Source of the DNA: Pacificispira sp040217575
Lineage (GTDB): Bacteria > Pseudomonadota > Alphaproteobacteria > UBA8366 > Aestuariispiraceae
Reading direction: 5' to 3'
DNA: 64,000 nt
NCBI GenBank assembly: GCA_040217575.1
Contig: JAVJPW010000007.1
Span: forward strand, 248,001 to 312,000
Shown: positions 1 through 8,508 of the stretch, in pieces
Layout of the letters: each line of letters begins with the position of its first letter
Position numbering within the stretch: position 1 is the first letter of the stretch
Position numbers and translations under genes: made by a program
The notes under the pieces: generated by a model
What the model was told of the DNA's origin: nothing
Seen by the model: the letters and a program-made list of their open reading frames with translations, nothing else
The model's database searches: none

Positions 1-1
1 G

Positions 2-280
2 ATAATTCTGGGAACGGAAGTGACGGACCCAGCGGCGCAAAGCGAATACGGAAAACTGTGGGAACCGATCGCCAAGAAATACCAGGCCCGCCTGAACCCG
101 ACGGCAACCGCGCCGTCGCTGATGGAAAGCCGAGATACCGCGCGGGTCATCATTGTCGAGTTCCCCACGTACGAGATGGCAGTGGAATGTTACAACGATC
201 CGGATTATGCGGCGGCAGCGAAGTTTGCACAGGCCGCGTCCAAACGTGATCTTCTCATCGTCGCTGGTAATTTGGACTAA
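2..280 (+). CDS. DUF1330 family protein, 5' truncated by the window edge
   Basis: The reading frame is open from the first bases and runs to TAA at 278-280. A GTG at 20 could serve as a start, but the codons upstream of it (reading I-I-L-G-T-E) continue the typical DUF1330 first strand before the V-T-D-P motif, so the true start lies outside the window. The VTDP motif, the central RVIIVEFPTYEMAVECYNDP-type segment and the D-L-L-I-V-A-G tail fit this small ferredoxin-like alpha/beta family, whose members are about 95 residues. The biochemical role of the family is not established. The next gene is convergent. Confidence 0.8.
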   Translation: MILGTEVTDPAAQSEYGKLWEPIAKKYQARLNPTATAPSLMESRDTARVIIVEFPTYEMAVECYNDPDYAAAAKFAQAASKRDLLIVAGNLD

Positions 281-307
281 CCCCGGGAACTCAAAGGCCG
301 TCCGATA

Positions 308-493
308 CTAGCCCTCTGTGTCGTCAATTTTGTGGCCGTCCAGCGTCTGGGACCGGATATCCCTTTCCCGTTCATCCTTCGTGCGTTCGGCCCTGGTCCG
401 GCCGGATTTGGCCCGATTGGTGGCAGCCGACTTTTCCTTTTCCGCGCGGCGTTTCTTTTTGCGGGCCTGTCTCAGGTTGACAATCTCGGCCAT
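308..493 (-). CDS. DUF4169 family small basic protein
   Basis: A 61-residue protein beginning MAEIVNLRQARK, followed by a Lys/Arg/Glu/Ala-rich helical stretch and an L-D-G-H motif near the C terminus. This is the standard form of DUF4169, a small alphaproteobacterial family of unknown function. The frame is open much further upstream (to 1192) but that part runs antisense to the AsmA-like gene, so the ATG at 493, which matches the conserved family start, is chosen. The protein is highly charged with no membrane segment, so it is probably cytoplasmic. It lies divergent to the AsmA-like gene with about 150 bp between. Confidence 0.8.
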   Translation of the reverse strand: MAEIVNLRQARKKKRRAEKEKSAATNRAKSGRTRAERTKDERERDIRSQTLDGHKIDDTEG

Positions 494-641
494 AATGCGC
501 TGCCTTTGGAATAGCCATGCCCGGCATCGGGCGGGATGTGTTGCCGTGTGAAAAAAACACACTCTGGCATGGCACCCATTATGATGGGAAATCGAACCGG
601 ATGGAAGGCCGGCGCGGTCACACCGTCGCCGGAAAAACCTA

Positions 642-3272
642 TTGGCGCAGACACCTGATACTCCGCCGCGTAGAAGAAGCGCCGCATGGCCCTTGCGCCT
701 GGGCGCCGTTGCCTTTGCGCTGTTGATCGCGCTGGTCTGGTTCGCGCCGCGCCATATCAATTGGGCACCGCTGAAGCCGGAACTGTCGAACCTTCTGTCC
801 CGGCAACTGGGAACGGAGGTAGAGATCGCCGGCGGCCTGGGGTTGGAAATTCTGCCGCGCCCGCGCCTGACCGCCGCCAATGTCCGCCTCAACGGGGAAG
901 AAGCGACGGGCCAGATCCGCTGGCTTCGCGGCAGCCTGGACCCGGTTGCGCTGATCACAGGGGCACTGGTGCCGCGCGACTTGGAAGTGGTAGAGGCGGA
1001 CCTGACCCTGCCCTTTAACCTGGGTGGTGTCGAATCACTGGTCAGTACGTCGACTATCCGAATAGAGAACGGCACACTGCGGCTGACCGGGACGCCGGAC
1101 TGGTTTCCGGATGAACTCGCCCGCATTAACGGGTCGCTGATGCTGGGCGGCGGGCCGGGACGAAGCTTTGCCTTTGACGGCGATGCGCGCATTTTCGACG
1201 AACCGGTGGGACTGTCAGTGGAAGGGCGCAGCGGCGGACGTCTGGTACTGGGGCTTGCCCACGGGCCCAGTGCAACCGACCTTGCCCTGCAGGGACAGCC
1301 GGACGAATTCGGAAGCTGGCGCGGTCAGGCAACACTGGTACTGGAGGAAGCCGCGTTCCTTTCGACCCTCAGGATGGAGGAGATGGCACGTTTCCTGGGG
1401 GACGGGCCCGCGGTTCTGGACCTGCGTATTCAGGCGCTGCCGGGCGGGACGCTGGTTTCGGTCGTCGATTCCATAGACGCCAGCCGAATGAGCGGGTCCG
1501 GTGTGGTGACCGTCACGACCGGCGCGCGCCCAATGGTCGATGTCGAACTGAATCTGGGACGGCTGGTCTTCGATCGCGACGGAACCGGCACGCCCGAACG
1601 GCTGATATCGGACGCGGTTCGCGCGCTGGAAGACCTGAGCGAGGTCGACGTCACGCTTTATCTGCGCACCCAGCGCATCGAATTCGGCGACACCATGCTG
1701 CGTGGCGGTGACATATCCCTGGCGGCAGGCGGCGGCACCGCCGTGATCGATCGTGTGCAGTTTGTGCTGCCGCACCAGACCGATGTTCAGTTCAACGGCG
1801 AACTGTCCGTCGATCCTGATACCGGGTGGCGGCTGTCCGGGCCGGCGGAAATCCGCACCGCAAATGCCCGCGCGCTTCTGGAATGGGCCGGCCTGTCGAT
1901 TGCGGATCAATTGGTCGACGTCCCCGCAGGGCGTCTGGGCGAATCGCGGTTTCACGCCGACCTGACGCTGGAACCGTCGCGCATCATGCTGGAAGACATG
2001 GTCGTCGCGGTGGACGATTCCACCTGGGCAGGGACCTTCGTGCGTCACGCGGGCGGCAATGGAGCCGGTGATTTGGACAGCGGATCCATCAGCCTGGTTC
2101 TGCAGGGCGACCGGCTGAACCTGGACCGGTATCTGCCGGACGGATGGTCATGGTCCCGGGATTGGCTGATCAGCCCTCTGGATCGCGACATCCTGATCTA
2201 TCTGGACCGGGCGACATTGTACGGCGTGCCAACGGACGGGCTGATCATCGGTCTGAATGCACAGGCGAACACACTGCCCAGCCTTAACGTTGCCATACTG
2301 AACCTGGCCGGCGCCGACGGGTCGATTGACATGCGCCTGGACGGTCCGCCGGGCGCGAGCACCACCGCCAGCGCAACCGCAATGCTGAACGTACCGGCCC
2401 CTGACGTCTTTCTGGGGGCACTTGGTATGCCCGCCCGGCAGGCGGCGCGCTTCGCATCGTTCGGAGAGACGGAATTGCGCCTGGATCTGTCCTATGCGCC
2501 GGATCAGGGCATCGGGTACGCCTTTCGCGCCACGGGCACGAACAGCCTGGCGGCATTCAACGGCACTGCCAAATTCGGTGCCCAGACGCAGGTTTCGATC
2601 AGCGACGGGCTGGCGGAAACGCCGGACTGGTCGGTTGAACGCATTTCCGGTGCCTGCGTCCGGACCGCGGGCGAAAACGGCTGGTCCTGCCCCAATCTGT
2701 CCGGGCGGTTTGGAATCTTCGCATTGAACGGGGCTGCGGACCTTTTTGTGGATCAGGCTGGCGAGCGTTCGGTGCGGCTTCAGGCCATCGGGACGGAGGT
2801 CGATTTCGGCGCCGCGATTGCAGATACCGGCCTGCCGATTCTGCCGGAAGGAACGGTCCGCGTCGACGGGGAGCTGACCGGCAGCGGCCCATCGTGGGAA
2901 ACGGCGGTCGCAGCCCTGTCCGGCACACTGGACCTGACCGGCAACGCGCAACTGTCGATCCAGCGTACGAACAGCGGCGTCAGCAATGTTCGCCGCCTGA
3001 GACGCCGGCTGAATGAGGCATTTGGGGAATCGGGAACACTAAACGGACAGGTCACCGTATCCCCGCGGGATATGACAGCGACGGTAACCCTGACCGGAAA
3101 CGGCAGCCGCGCGCAGGCCGACGGGACCCTGAACCGGACAACGGACAACTTGCGTGCAACGGTTCGTGTCCTGGAAGGAGATGGGGATGCCCCCGCCCTT
3201 CAGCTGGAAGCTGACGGACCGTCCGGCGACCCGGATATCCGTCTGTCAGGTCGCTGGGTGACCGGCGGGTGA
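642..3272 (+). CDS. AsmA family protein
   Basis: An 876-residue protein with one N-terminal membrane anchor (about residues 14-33, ending in W-F-A-P-R-H) followed by an AsmA N-terminal region (R-Q-L-G-T-E-V-E-I-A-G, then L-E-I-L-P-R-P-R-L-T-A-A-N-V). The rest is long beta-rich repeats ending in a typical AsmA C-terminal core (S-G-T-L-D-L-T-G, then F-G-E-S-G-T-L-N-G). Family members are inner-membrane-anchored periplasmic proteins linked to envelope biogenesis and inter-membrane lipid transport; the specific role here is inferred. The start is TTG at 642, because no ATG or GTG lies in frame before the membrane segment. The 3' end overlaps the convergent TetR gene by 27 bp. Confidence 0.83.
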   Translation: MAQTPDTPPRRRSAAWPLRLGAVAFALLIALVWFAPRHINWAPLKPELSNLLSRQLGTEVEIAGGLGLEILPRPRLTAANVRLNGEEATGQIRWLRGSLDPVALITGALVPRDLEVVEADLTLPFNLGGVESLVSTSTIRIENGTLRLTGTPDWFPDELARINGSLMLGGGPGRSFAFDGDARIFDEPVGLSVEGRSGGRLVLGLAHGPSATDLALQGQPDEFGSWRGQATLVLEEAAFLSTLRMEEMARFLGDGPAVLDLRIQALPGGTLVSVVDSIDASRMSGSGVVTVTTGARPMVDVELNLGRLVFDRDGTGTPERLISDAVRALEDLSEVDVTLYLRTQRIEFGDTMLRGGDISLAAGGGTAVIDRVQFVLPHQTDVQFNGELSVDPDTGWRLSGPAEIRTANARALLEWAGLSIADQLVDVPAGRLGESRFHADLTLEPSRIMLEDMVVAVDDSTWAGTFVRHAGGNGAGDLDSGSISLVLQGDRLNLDRYLPDGWSWSRDWLISPLDRDILIYLDRATLYGVPTDGLIIGLNAQANTLPSLNVAILNLAGADGSIDMRLDGPPGASTTASATAMLNVPAPDVFLGALGMPARQAARFASFGETELRLDLSYAPDQGIGYAFRATGTNSLAAFNGTAKFGAQTQVSISDGLAETPDWSVERISGACVRTAGENGWSCPNLSGRFGIFALNGAADLFVDQAGERSVRLQAIGTEVDFGAAIADTGLPILPEGTVRVDGELTGSGPSWETAVAALSGTLDLTGNAQLSIQRTNSGVSNVRRLRRRLNEAFGESGTLNGQVTVSPRDMTATVTLTGNGSRAQADGTLNRTTDNLRATVRVLEGDGDAPALQLEADGPSGDPDIRLSGRWVTGG

Positions 3273-3902
3273 GTCCGCGTCTTCACCGTGAGGATCAGGA
3301 TCTTCAGTCGGCGGTGAACGCCGGGCACCGCCGAACCATCCTGCGGCACGTTCCGCCTGTGCCAGTGCGCGGTCCAGCGCGACCATGGTCTTCGACAGAT
3401 CCTCGCTATCGTCCGTCAGAAAAATGCGGAAACAACGCAGCCAGATAGCCGACAGCGCCTTGATCCGCACGACGCCCAACGGCCCGCGAACACCGGCGCC
3501 AGCCGCGTCGAGATAGACCGCCATGGCACGCCCCAATCGGGCCATCAGATACAGCCCCGCCATCGGATCGCGTGCCAGATCCGCCGATGCCGACCGCAGC
3601 CCGTCGCGATACAGGCGATAGCCGTCGAAACGGCGCATCAACAGATCGAACAGCCGATCGCGCACCCCTTCCTCATCCGTGAAGCCCGCGTCTTCGGCCA
3701 GAACCGCCCGGTCGACCGCCGTCGCCATCGCGTCGATCAGCCCCAGCCGGTCCGGCGCGATGCCCCGTACGTCCGCCACATCGACACCGGCCCGGTCCGC
3801 AATGTCCGCCAATGTCGTGCGCGAATATCCCTTTGCCGCGAAAAGGGCGAACGCATGGTCCAGAATTTCCGCCTCGCCAGGGGTCTTTTTCGATTTTGCC
3901 AT
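3246..3902 (-). CDS. TetR/AcrR family transcriptional regulator
   Basis: A 218-residue protein. The N-terminal TetR DNA-binding domain (residues about 5-50) has the usual pattern A-F-A-L-F-A-A-K-G-Y-S-R-T-T-L-A-D-I-A, but the recognition helix region (D-V-A-D-V-R-G-I) is atypical. The C-terminal ligand-binding part is helical. The frame allows an ATG at 3929, but the ATG at 3902 (MAKSKK) has a good AGGAAG ribosome-binding site a few bases upstream and is chosen. The C-terminal 25 residues are Pro/Asp/Glu-rich and overlap the end of the AsmA-like gene on the other strand. The target is unknown; it lies just downstream of groEL in the same orientation but behind a terminator. Confidence 0.82.
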   Translation of the reverse strand: MAKSKKTPGEAEILDHAFALFAAKGYSRTTLADIADRAGVDVADVRGIAPDRLGLIDAMATAVDRAVLAEDAGFTDEEGVRDRLFDLLMRRFDGYRLYRDGLRSASADLARDPMAGLYLMARLGRAMAVYLDAAGAGVRGPLGVVRIKALSAIWLRCFRIFLTDDSEDLSKTMVALDRALAQAERAAGWFGGARRSPPTEDPDPHGEDADSPAGHPAT

Positions 3903-3986
3903 CGGTCTTCCTTTCTGCGTCAACAGCATGGCGTCCGATACCGACCATTTTGTGTCGACGGTCAGAAAAGAAAAGGGCCGGAATGG

Positions 3987-4020
3987 AAAAGGGCGGAGCC
4001 CGCGACAGGCCCCGCCCTTC
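3987..4020 (-). terminator. Rho-independent terminator of groES-groEL
   Basis: Just after the groEL stop on the minus strand, AAGGGCGG and CCGCCCTT arms (3989-3996 and 4012-4019) can pair over a GC-rich loop, and are followed on the minus strand by TTTTCC. This separates groEL from the TetR gene downstream. Confidence 0.65.
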
Positions 4021-4045
4021 CAGATCCATCAGGGGATGGAACGGC

Positions 4046-5689
4046 TTACATCATGCCGCCCATGCCACCCATGTCCGGCATGCCGCCGCCGGCGCCTTCG
4101 CCCTTCGGCTCCGGCTTGTCGGCGACCATGGCTTCCGTCGTGATCAGCAGGCCCGCGACCGACGCCGCGTCCTGAAGCGCACAACGCACGACCTTCGCCG
4201 GGTCGATCACGCCTTCCTTCATCAGGTCGACGAATTCGCCGGTCTGCGCGTTGAAGCCCCAGTTGGTGTCCTTGGACTCACGCAGCTTGCCGACGATAAC
4301 CGCGCCGTCTTCGCCCGCGTTGTCGGCAATCTGACGGGCCGGGGTGACCAGCGCCTTGCGGATGATTTCGATCCCGACATTCTGGTCGCCATTGGCGCCT
4401 TCCAGCTTGGAAAGAGACTTAAGCGCGTACAGAAGCGCGGTGCCGCCACCGGCGACAATGCCTTCTTCGACCGCGGCACGGGTTGCGTGCAGCGCGTCGT
4501 CGACACGGTCTTTCTTTTCCTTCACTTCGACTTCGGTCGCACCGCCGACACGGATGACGGCAACGCCGCCCGCTAGCTTCGCCAGACGTTCCTGCAGCTT
4601 CTCGCGGTCGTAGTCGGAGTTGGTGTTTTCGACCTGGCCCTTGATCTGGGCACAACGGGCTTCGATGTCTTTATTCTTGCCCGCGCCGTCGACGATCGTG
4701 GTCTCGTCCTTCGTGATCGACACTTTCTTGGCCGTGCCCAGCATGTCCAGGGTCACGTTCTCAAGCTTGATGCCGATGTCTTCGGAAATGACCTGACCGC
4801 CGGTCAGGACCGCCATGTCTTCCAGCATCGCCTTGCGACGGTCGCCGAAGCCCGGTGCCTTCACCGCGGCGATCTTCAGGCCGCCGCGCAGCTTGTTGAC
4901 GACCAGGGTCGCCAGCGCTTCGCCTTCGACGTCTTCCGCGATGATCAGCAGCGGACGGGACGACTGCACGACCGATTCCAGAACCGGAAGCAGGGCCTGC
5001 AGGTTCGACAGTTTCTTTTCGTGCAGCAGGATGTACGGATCTTCCAGTTCAACCTGCATGCGTTCGCTGTCGGTCACGAAATACGGGCTCAGGTATCCGC
5101 GATCGAACTGCATGCCTTCGACGACTTCCAGTTCCGTGTCCAGCGACTTCGCTTCTTCTACCGTGATGACGCCTTCATTGCCGACGCGTTCCATGGCCTG
5201 GGCGATCATGTCGCCGACCGACGCGTCGCCGTTGGCGGAAATCGTACCAACCTGGGCGATTTCGCTGTTGTTGGAGATCTTGCGGGACCGTTTTGCCAAG
5301 TCCGCGATGACCGCTTCGACCGCAAGGTCGATGCCGCGCTTCAGGTCCATCGGGTTCATGCCGGCGGCAACCGCCTTCGCCCCTTCGCGAACGATCGCCT
5401 GGGCCAGGACCGTCGCCGTCGTCGTGCCGTCACCGGCCAGATCGTTGGTCTTGGAAGCGACTTCCTTGACCATCTGGGCGCCCATGTTTTCGAACTTGTC
5501 GGACAGGGTGATTTCCTTTGCGACCGTCACACCGTCCTTGGTGATGCGCGGTGCGCCGAAGGCCTTGTCGATGACGACGTTGCGGCCTTTCGGGCCCAGC
5601 GTCACCTTTACCGCGTTTGCAAGCGTGTCGACGCCCTTCAGCATGCGCTGACGCGCGTCCGCGGAGAATTTTACGTCTTTTGCAGCCAT
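4046..5689 (-). CDS. groEL: Chaperonin GroEL (60 kDa)
   Basis: A 547-residue protein of standard length that starts MAAKDVKFSADARQRML and contains T-L-G-P-K-G-R-N-V-V-I-D, the ATP-binding D-G-T-T-T-A-T motif, and the flexible C-terminal Gly-Met tail ending G-G-M-G-G-M-M. It forms the double-ring ATPase that folds cytosolic proteins together with GroES. It is the second gene of the groESL operon, 73 bp behind groES, with a GGAG site ahead of its ATG. The operon carries a CIRCE element and an RpoH-like promoter upstream of groES and ends in a hairpin terminator. Confidence 0.99.
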   Translation of the reverse strand: MAAKDVKFSADARQRMLKGVDTLANAVKVTLGPKGRNVVIDKAFGAPRITKDGVTVAKEITLSDKFENMGAQMVKEVASKTNDLAGDGTTTATVLAQAIVREGAKAVAAGMNPMDLKRGIDLAVEAVIADLAKRSRKISNNSEIAQVGTISANGDASVGDMIAQAMERVGNEGVITVEEAKSLDTELEVVEGMQFDRGYLSPYFVTDSERMQVELEDPYILLHEKKLSNLQALLPVLESVVQSSRPLLIIAEDVEGEALATLVVNKLRGGLKIAAVKAPGFGDRRKAMLEDMAVLTGGQVISEDIGIKLENVTLDMLGTAKKVSITKDETTIVDGAGKNKDIEARCAQIKGQVENTNSDYDREKLQERLAKLAGGVAVIRVGGATEVEVKEKKDRVDDALHATRAAVEEGIVAGGGTALLYALKSLSKLEGANGDQNVGIEIIRKALVTPARQIADNAGEDGAVIVGKLRESKDTNWGFNAQTGEFVDLMKEGVIDPAKVVRCALQDAASVAGLLITTEAMVADKPEPKGEGAGGGMPDMGGMGGMM

Positions 5690-5762
5690 TTCTCGCTACT
5701 CCATTTTCAGACTTGAAAGATTGGTTGGCAGTAACGTGCCAGCGGTTCGGGAAAGCCCCTGA

Positions 5763-6077
5763 TCAGGCGGCCTTCTTCGCGGCTTTCGCGACTTCCAGGA
5801 TGCCCAGAATGTCGCTTTCCTTCATGATCAACAGGTCTTCGCCGTCGATCTTCACTTCCGTGCCGGACCACTTCCCGAACAGCACCATGTCGCCGGCGCT
5901 GACATCCAGCGGGCGGACGGAGCCGTCATCCTGAAGGTGGCCATTGCCGACAGCGATGATTTCGCCCTGCATCGGCTTTTCCTTGGCGGTGTCCGGAATG
6001 ATGATCCCACCGGCCGTTTTCTGATCCTCTTCAACGCGACGAACCAGGACCCGGTCGTGCAAGGGACGGAATGCCAT
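5763..6077 (-). CDS. groES: Co-chaperonin GroES (10 kDa)
   Basis: A 104-residue protein with the N-terminal F-R-P-L-H-D-R-V-L-V-R-R strand, the mobile loop around K-T-A-G-G-I-I-I-P-D-T-A-K-E-K-P, and the conserved G-D-M-V-L-F-G-K-W-S-G-T-E region. It caps the GroEL ring. A strong GAGGAGGT ribosome-binding site precedes the ATG. It is the first gene of the heat-shock operon, with CIRCE starting 46 bp upstream of the start codon. Confidence 0.99.
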   Translation of the reverse strand: MAFRPLHDRVLVRRVEEDQKTAGGIIIPDTAKEKPMQGEIIAVGNGHLQDDGSVRPLDVSAGDMVLFGKWSGTEVKIDGEDLLIMKESDILGILEVAKAAKKAA

Positions 6078-6122
6078 GTCAGTTACCTCCTCTATTCATC
6101 AGACAAAGGTCGTTGATTTAAC

Positions 6123-6157
6123 CCCTTTGGCACTCATGGCATAAGAGTGCCAAAGGG
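6123..6157 (-). promoter_or_regulatory. CIRCE element (HrcA operator) upstream of groES
   Basis: TTGGCACTC (6127-6135), a 9-nt spacer and GAGTGCCAA (6145-6153) match the CIRCE consensus TTAGCACTC-N9-GAGTGCTAA, with the A/T at position 3 changed to G/C symmetrically on both arms. The palindrome extends outward to 6123 and 6157. It sits right after the putative -10, where bound HrcA would block initiation. Confidence 0.93.
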
Positions 6158-6163
6158 CGATGG

Positions 6164-6194
6164 CTATGTATGAAATCGTCGCCACCTATTCAAG
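6164..6194 (-). promoter_or_regulatory. Putative RpoH-type promoter of groESL
   Basis: On the minus strand, CTTGAA (complement of 6189-6194) is followed after 16 nt by CATACATAG (complement of 6164-6172). This resembles the alphaproteobacterial sigma-32 pattern CTTGAA-N16/17-CYTATNT. Transcription would start near the outer edge of CIRCE. This is inferred from consensus similarity. Confidence 0.55.
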
Positions 6195-6339
6195 GGGAAT
6201 GGCGGCCCGGAATCGAAATTTTGGCAGCACTCTCGCCGATAGGCTGCTAGTCGATTGATTTTAAACATTTTTGTTGCGGCGCAAACAAAGATTCGTGCAA
6301 GATTTATGACGCTCCATCCATCAGAAGAGGAGGTCGATT

Positions 6340-6648
6340 TTGAGCATGACGACGTTCGAACATTCTGAAACCCCGCCCGAGGGCATGAGCGAAACGGAAC
6401 GCCAGTTGATGGGATACAGGCTGGCGACCGCGGAAATCCTCTATCACATGCCGGATCATCCCTCGCTCCTGCAAAGTTTCATATGGCAGCACTACGACAT
6501 CGCGCCGAAATACCCGGAACTGCACCGGTTCCTGGATTTCTGGGTCGAAAATATCGACGGCACCCTGCATTCGGTCCATGTCGCGCGGCAGAAAATCATC
6601 TCCGCCGCCGACCACCGCTATGCGGATGCCTGGATGCGCCTGCATTAG
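6340..6648 (+). CDS. usg: Usg family protein
   Basis: A 102-residue protein. Its core, Y-R-L-A-T-A-E-I-L-Y-H-M-P-D-H-P followed by L-L-Q-S-F-I-W-Q-H-Y-D and F-L-D-F-W, is diagnostic of Usg, a small family found in alphaproteobacteria and historically noted near tryptophan biosynthesis genes; its function is unknown. TTG at 340 bases past 6000 (6340) lies about 8 nt from an AGAGGAGG site, and ATG at 6346 is the alternative. It is divergent from groES and ends 3 bp before the convergent amidotransferase gene. Confidence 0.85.
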   Translation: MSMTTFEHSETPPEGMSETERQLMGYRLATAEILYHMPDHPSLLQSFIWQHYDIAPKYPELHRFLDFWVENIDGTLHSVHVARQKIISAADHRYADAWMRLH

Positions 6649-6651
6649 GGG

Positions 6652-7428
6652 TCAGGAAATCGACAGTGCCGTCGTCTGCGTCCGTCCGTCCTGATAGACG
6701 CTGAGCACGTGTCCCTGCGGGACCGCGGACCAGCGGGCCCTGTCGGTATCCAGGGGTTCAGACACGACCGTCAGTGCCCCGGATCCGACCGTGTCGTGAT
6801 ACAGCGACGGTGCAAACGCATCGCTGGAATAGCGAAAGGCGTACAGGCTGCGCCCGTCACTGAGCGCGGCGGTAAAGCGCAGCGGGTCCTTTATCCCTGC
6901 TTCCGTCATAGTCTGGCGCACCAGTTTCAGGCTGCGTTCCATGCCGCCGACCGGGTCGTCTTCCATCCCCTGGGCCAGGGCCAGCAGAAAGATCACTTCG
7001 GAATCGGTCGTCCCCTGGCGGCTGGAATACAGGTCGTCGGGCAACTCCCGTTCCAGGCGCCGGCGCACCGCGCCATATCCGCCGATCTGACCGTTATGCA
7101 TGAAAAGCCAGCGGCCGTGAGAAAACGGATGGCAGTTGGACCGGGTCGTCGCGGTACCGGTCGATGCGCGCACATGGGCAAAAAACAGACGTGAGCGTAT
7201 CTGCGTCGCCAGATGACGCAGGTTTTCGTCATTCCATGCGGGCAGGATTTCCCGGTAAAGGCCCGGCGTTTCCTTTTCCCCGTACCAGCCGATGCCGAAC
7301 CCGTCGCCGTTCGTTTCCGTCTTTGCCTCCGCCGCGTGCAGGCTTTGGTGAATGAGCGAACGGTCCGGTTTCGTCACCAGATCTTCCATGAAACGTGGGT
7401 CGCCCCAATAGGCAAGCCAGCGGCACAT
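6652..7428 (-). CDS. Class II glutamine amidotransferase (YafJ/EgtC-like)
   Basis: A 258-residue protein whose second residue is Cys (M-C-R-W-L-A-Y-W-G), the N-terminal nucleophile of Ntn-type glutamine amidotransferases. It has the family motifs N-G-D-G-F-G-I-G-W-Y, F-F-A-H-V-R-A-S-T-G, H-P-F-S-H-G-R-W-L-F-M-H-N-G and T-D-S-E-V-I-F. Such stand-alone domains hydrolyse gamma-glutamyl bonds; EgtC acts in ergothioneine synthesis, but no egtB or egtD lies nearby, so the substrate is unknown. The initiator Met must be removed to expose Cys2. It is divergent from the GGDEF gene, with about 110 bp between. Confidence 0.9.
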   Translation of the reverse strand: MCRWLAYWGDPRFMEDLVTKPDRSLIHQSLHAAEAKTETNGDGFGIGWYGEKETPGLYREILPAWNDENLRHLATQIRSRLFFAHVRASTGTATTRSNCHPFSHGRWLFMHNGQIGGYGAVRRRLERELPDDLYSSRQGTTDSEVIFLLALAQGMEDDPVGGMERSLKLVRQTMTEAGIKDPLRFTAALSDGRSLYAFRYSSDAFAPSLYHDTVGSGALTVVSEPLDTDRARWSAVPQGHVLSVYQDGRTQTTALSIS

Positions 7429-7541
7429 CGGCGGCCCCTTTCCCGTTGATTTCGTTGGCGCACTGCCGGAATCCTGATCCCACTATCGGCGTTTGCGCAA
7501 GAGCCTTGTCCCGACGCGCGAAGCCGCTACGCTCAACCGTC

Positions 7542-8444
7542 ATGAAAGTTGCGATCCTATCGACCGATCCCGCCGCGAATCGCCGCCTTCGGGCGGACCT
7601 TGCCACACAGAAGCATTTGCAGATTGATGCGTTCGACGCGCCGGACGACGCGGTTTCCTGGCTGACAGCGGAAGCGGGCGGCATTGCCGTCCTGCCATGC
7701 GGTGCGAAAGACGACGCCTATCTGGAACGCATCGGCGCGCTGCGTCAGGCATCGGACCCGGCGCGGGTCCCCATCCTTGCGGTTCTGCCACCGGACAGCC
7801 CGGTTTCCAGCGCCGACGCCCTGTCGGCCGGCGCGGACGAAATTTGTCGTGCCGATGCGCACCCGGCGGAACTCCGGAACCGGATCGGCCTGTTGCTGAC
7901 CCTGCAGGAAGTGCGGCGCGCCCTGTCAAAGGAACGGGACAACCGCATCGACCATGCGATCCTGGACCCGCTGTCGGGATGTATGAATCGGCGCGCCTTC
8001 ATGGACCGGCTGAACGGGGAAATTGCGCGGGTACGCAGGCGCGGAAGCACGCTGTGTCTGGCGATTATGGATGTGGACCGCCTGCGGGACGTGAATGCGA
8101 TCCATGGGCACGCCCAGGGCGATGCGGTCCTGGGCGCCGTCGGTGGGCGATGCCGTTCAGCGCTGCGGGAAATGGACTTTGCCGGACGCCTGGGTGGGAC
8201 GGAATTCGCGCTGTGCCTGCCGGAAGTGGATATGCGCGGCGGGGGTCAGGTACTGGACAGGCTGCGCCGGGGCCTTTCGACCCTGGCCTTCCCCAGCCCC
8301 CGCGGACCGCTGACAATCACCGTGTCCATCGGCCTTACCACACTGTCGGACGATGATGACGATGCCGTCGGCCCGATCAACCGCGCGGACCGTGCCCTGT
8401 TGGCCGCAAAGGACAAGGGCGGCGACAGGCTGGAACGCGGATAA
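7542..8444 (+). CDS. Degenerate receiver-GGDEF domain protein
   Basis: A 300-residue protein. Residues 1-125 look like a receiver domain (M-K-V-A-I-L-S-T-D start, A-L-S-A-G-A-D-E-I toward the end), but the strand that should end in the phospho-accepting Asp reads I-A-V-L-P-C-G. Residues 140-300 are a GGDEF domain (D-P-L-S-G-C-M-N-R-R-A-F, D-V-D-R-L-R-D-V-N, V-S-I-G-L). The signature reads G-G-T-E-F, so the acidic metal-binding residue at position 3 is Thr. The I-site RxxD is not obvious. It is probably a non-catalytic c-di-GMP-related or protein-interaction module. The ATG at 7542 begins the receiver fold; upstream in-frame sequence overlaps the divergent amidotransferase gene. Confidence 0.85.
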   Translation: MKVAILSTDPAANRRLRADLATQKHLQIDAFDAPDDAVSWLTAEAGGIAVLPCGAKDDAYLERIGALRQASDPARVPILAVLPPDSPVSSADALSAGADEICRADAHPAELRNRIGLLLTLQEVRRALSKERDNRIDHAILDPLSGCMNRRAFMDRLNGEIARVRRRGSTLCLAIMDVDRLRDVNAIHGHAQGDAVLGAVGGRCRSALREMDFAGRLGGTEFALCLPEVDMRGGGQVLDRLRRGLSTLAFPSPRGPLTITVSIGLTTLSDDDDDAVGPINRADRALLAAKDKGGDRLERG

Positions 8445-8460
8445 GGACACACAGCAAAAC

Positions 8461-8490
8461 AAAAAAGGCCCGGATCGACCGGGCCTTTTT
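8461..8490. terminator. Bidirectional Rho-independent terminator
   Basis: Arms AAAAAGGCCCGG (8462-8473) and CCGGGCCTTTTT (8479-8490) pair perfectly over the loop ATCGA, with A/T runs on both sides. It lies between the convergent GGDEF and outer-membrane protein genes and can serve both. Confidence 0.9.
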
Positions 8491-8508
8491 CAGACAACTG
8501 TCCGCGGA

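Noticed and set aside
308..1192. Long minus-strand frame of 294 codons
   Set aside because: Only its last 61 codons match a known family (DUF4169). The rest runs antisense to the well-supported AsmA-like gene.
3812..5716. Plus-strand frames across groEL
   Set aside because: They are antisense to groEL, which is certain, and show no family features.
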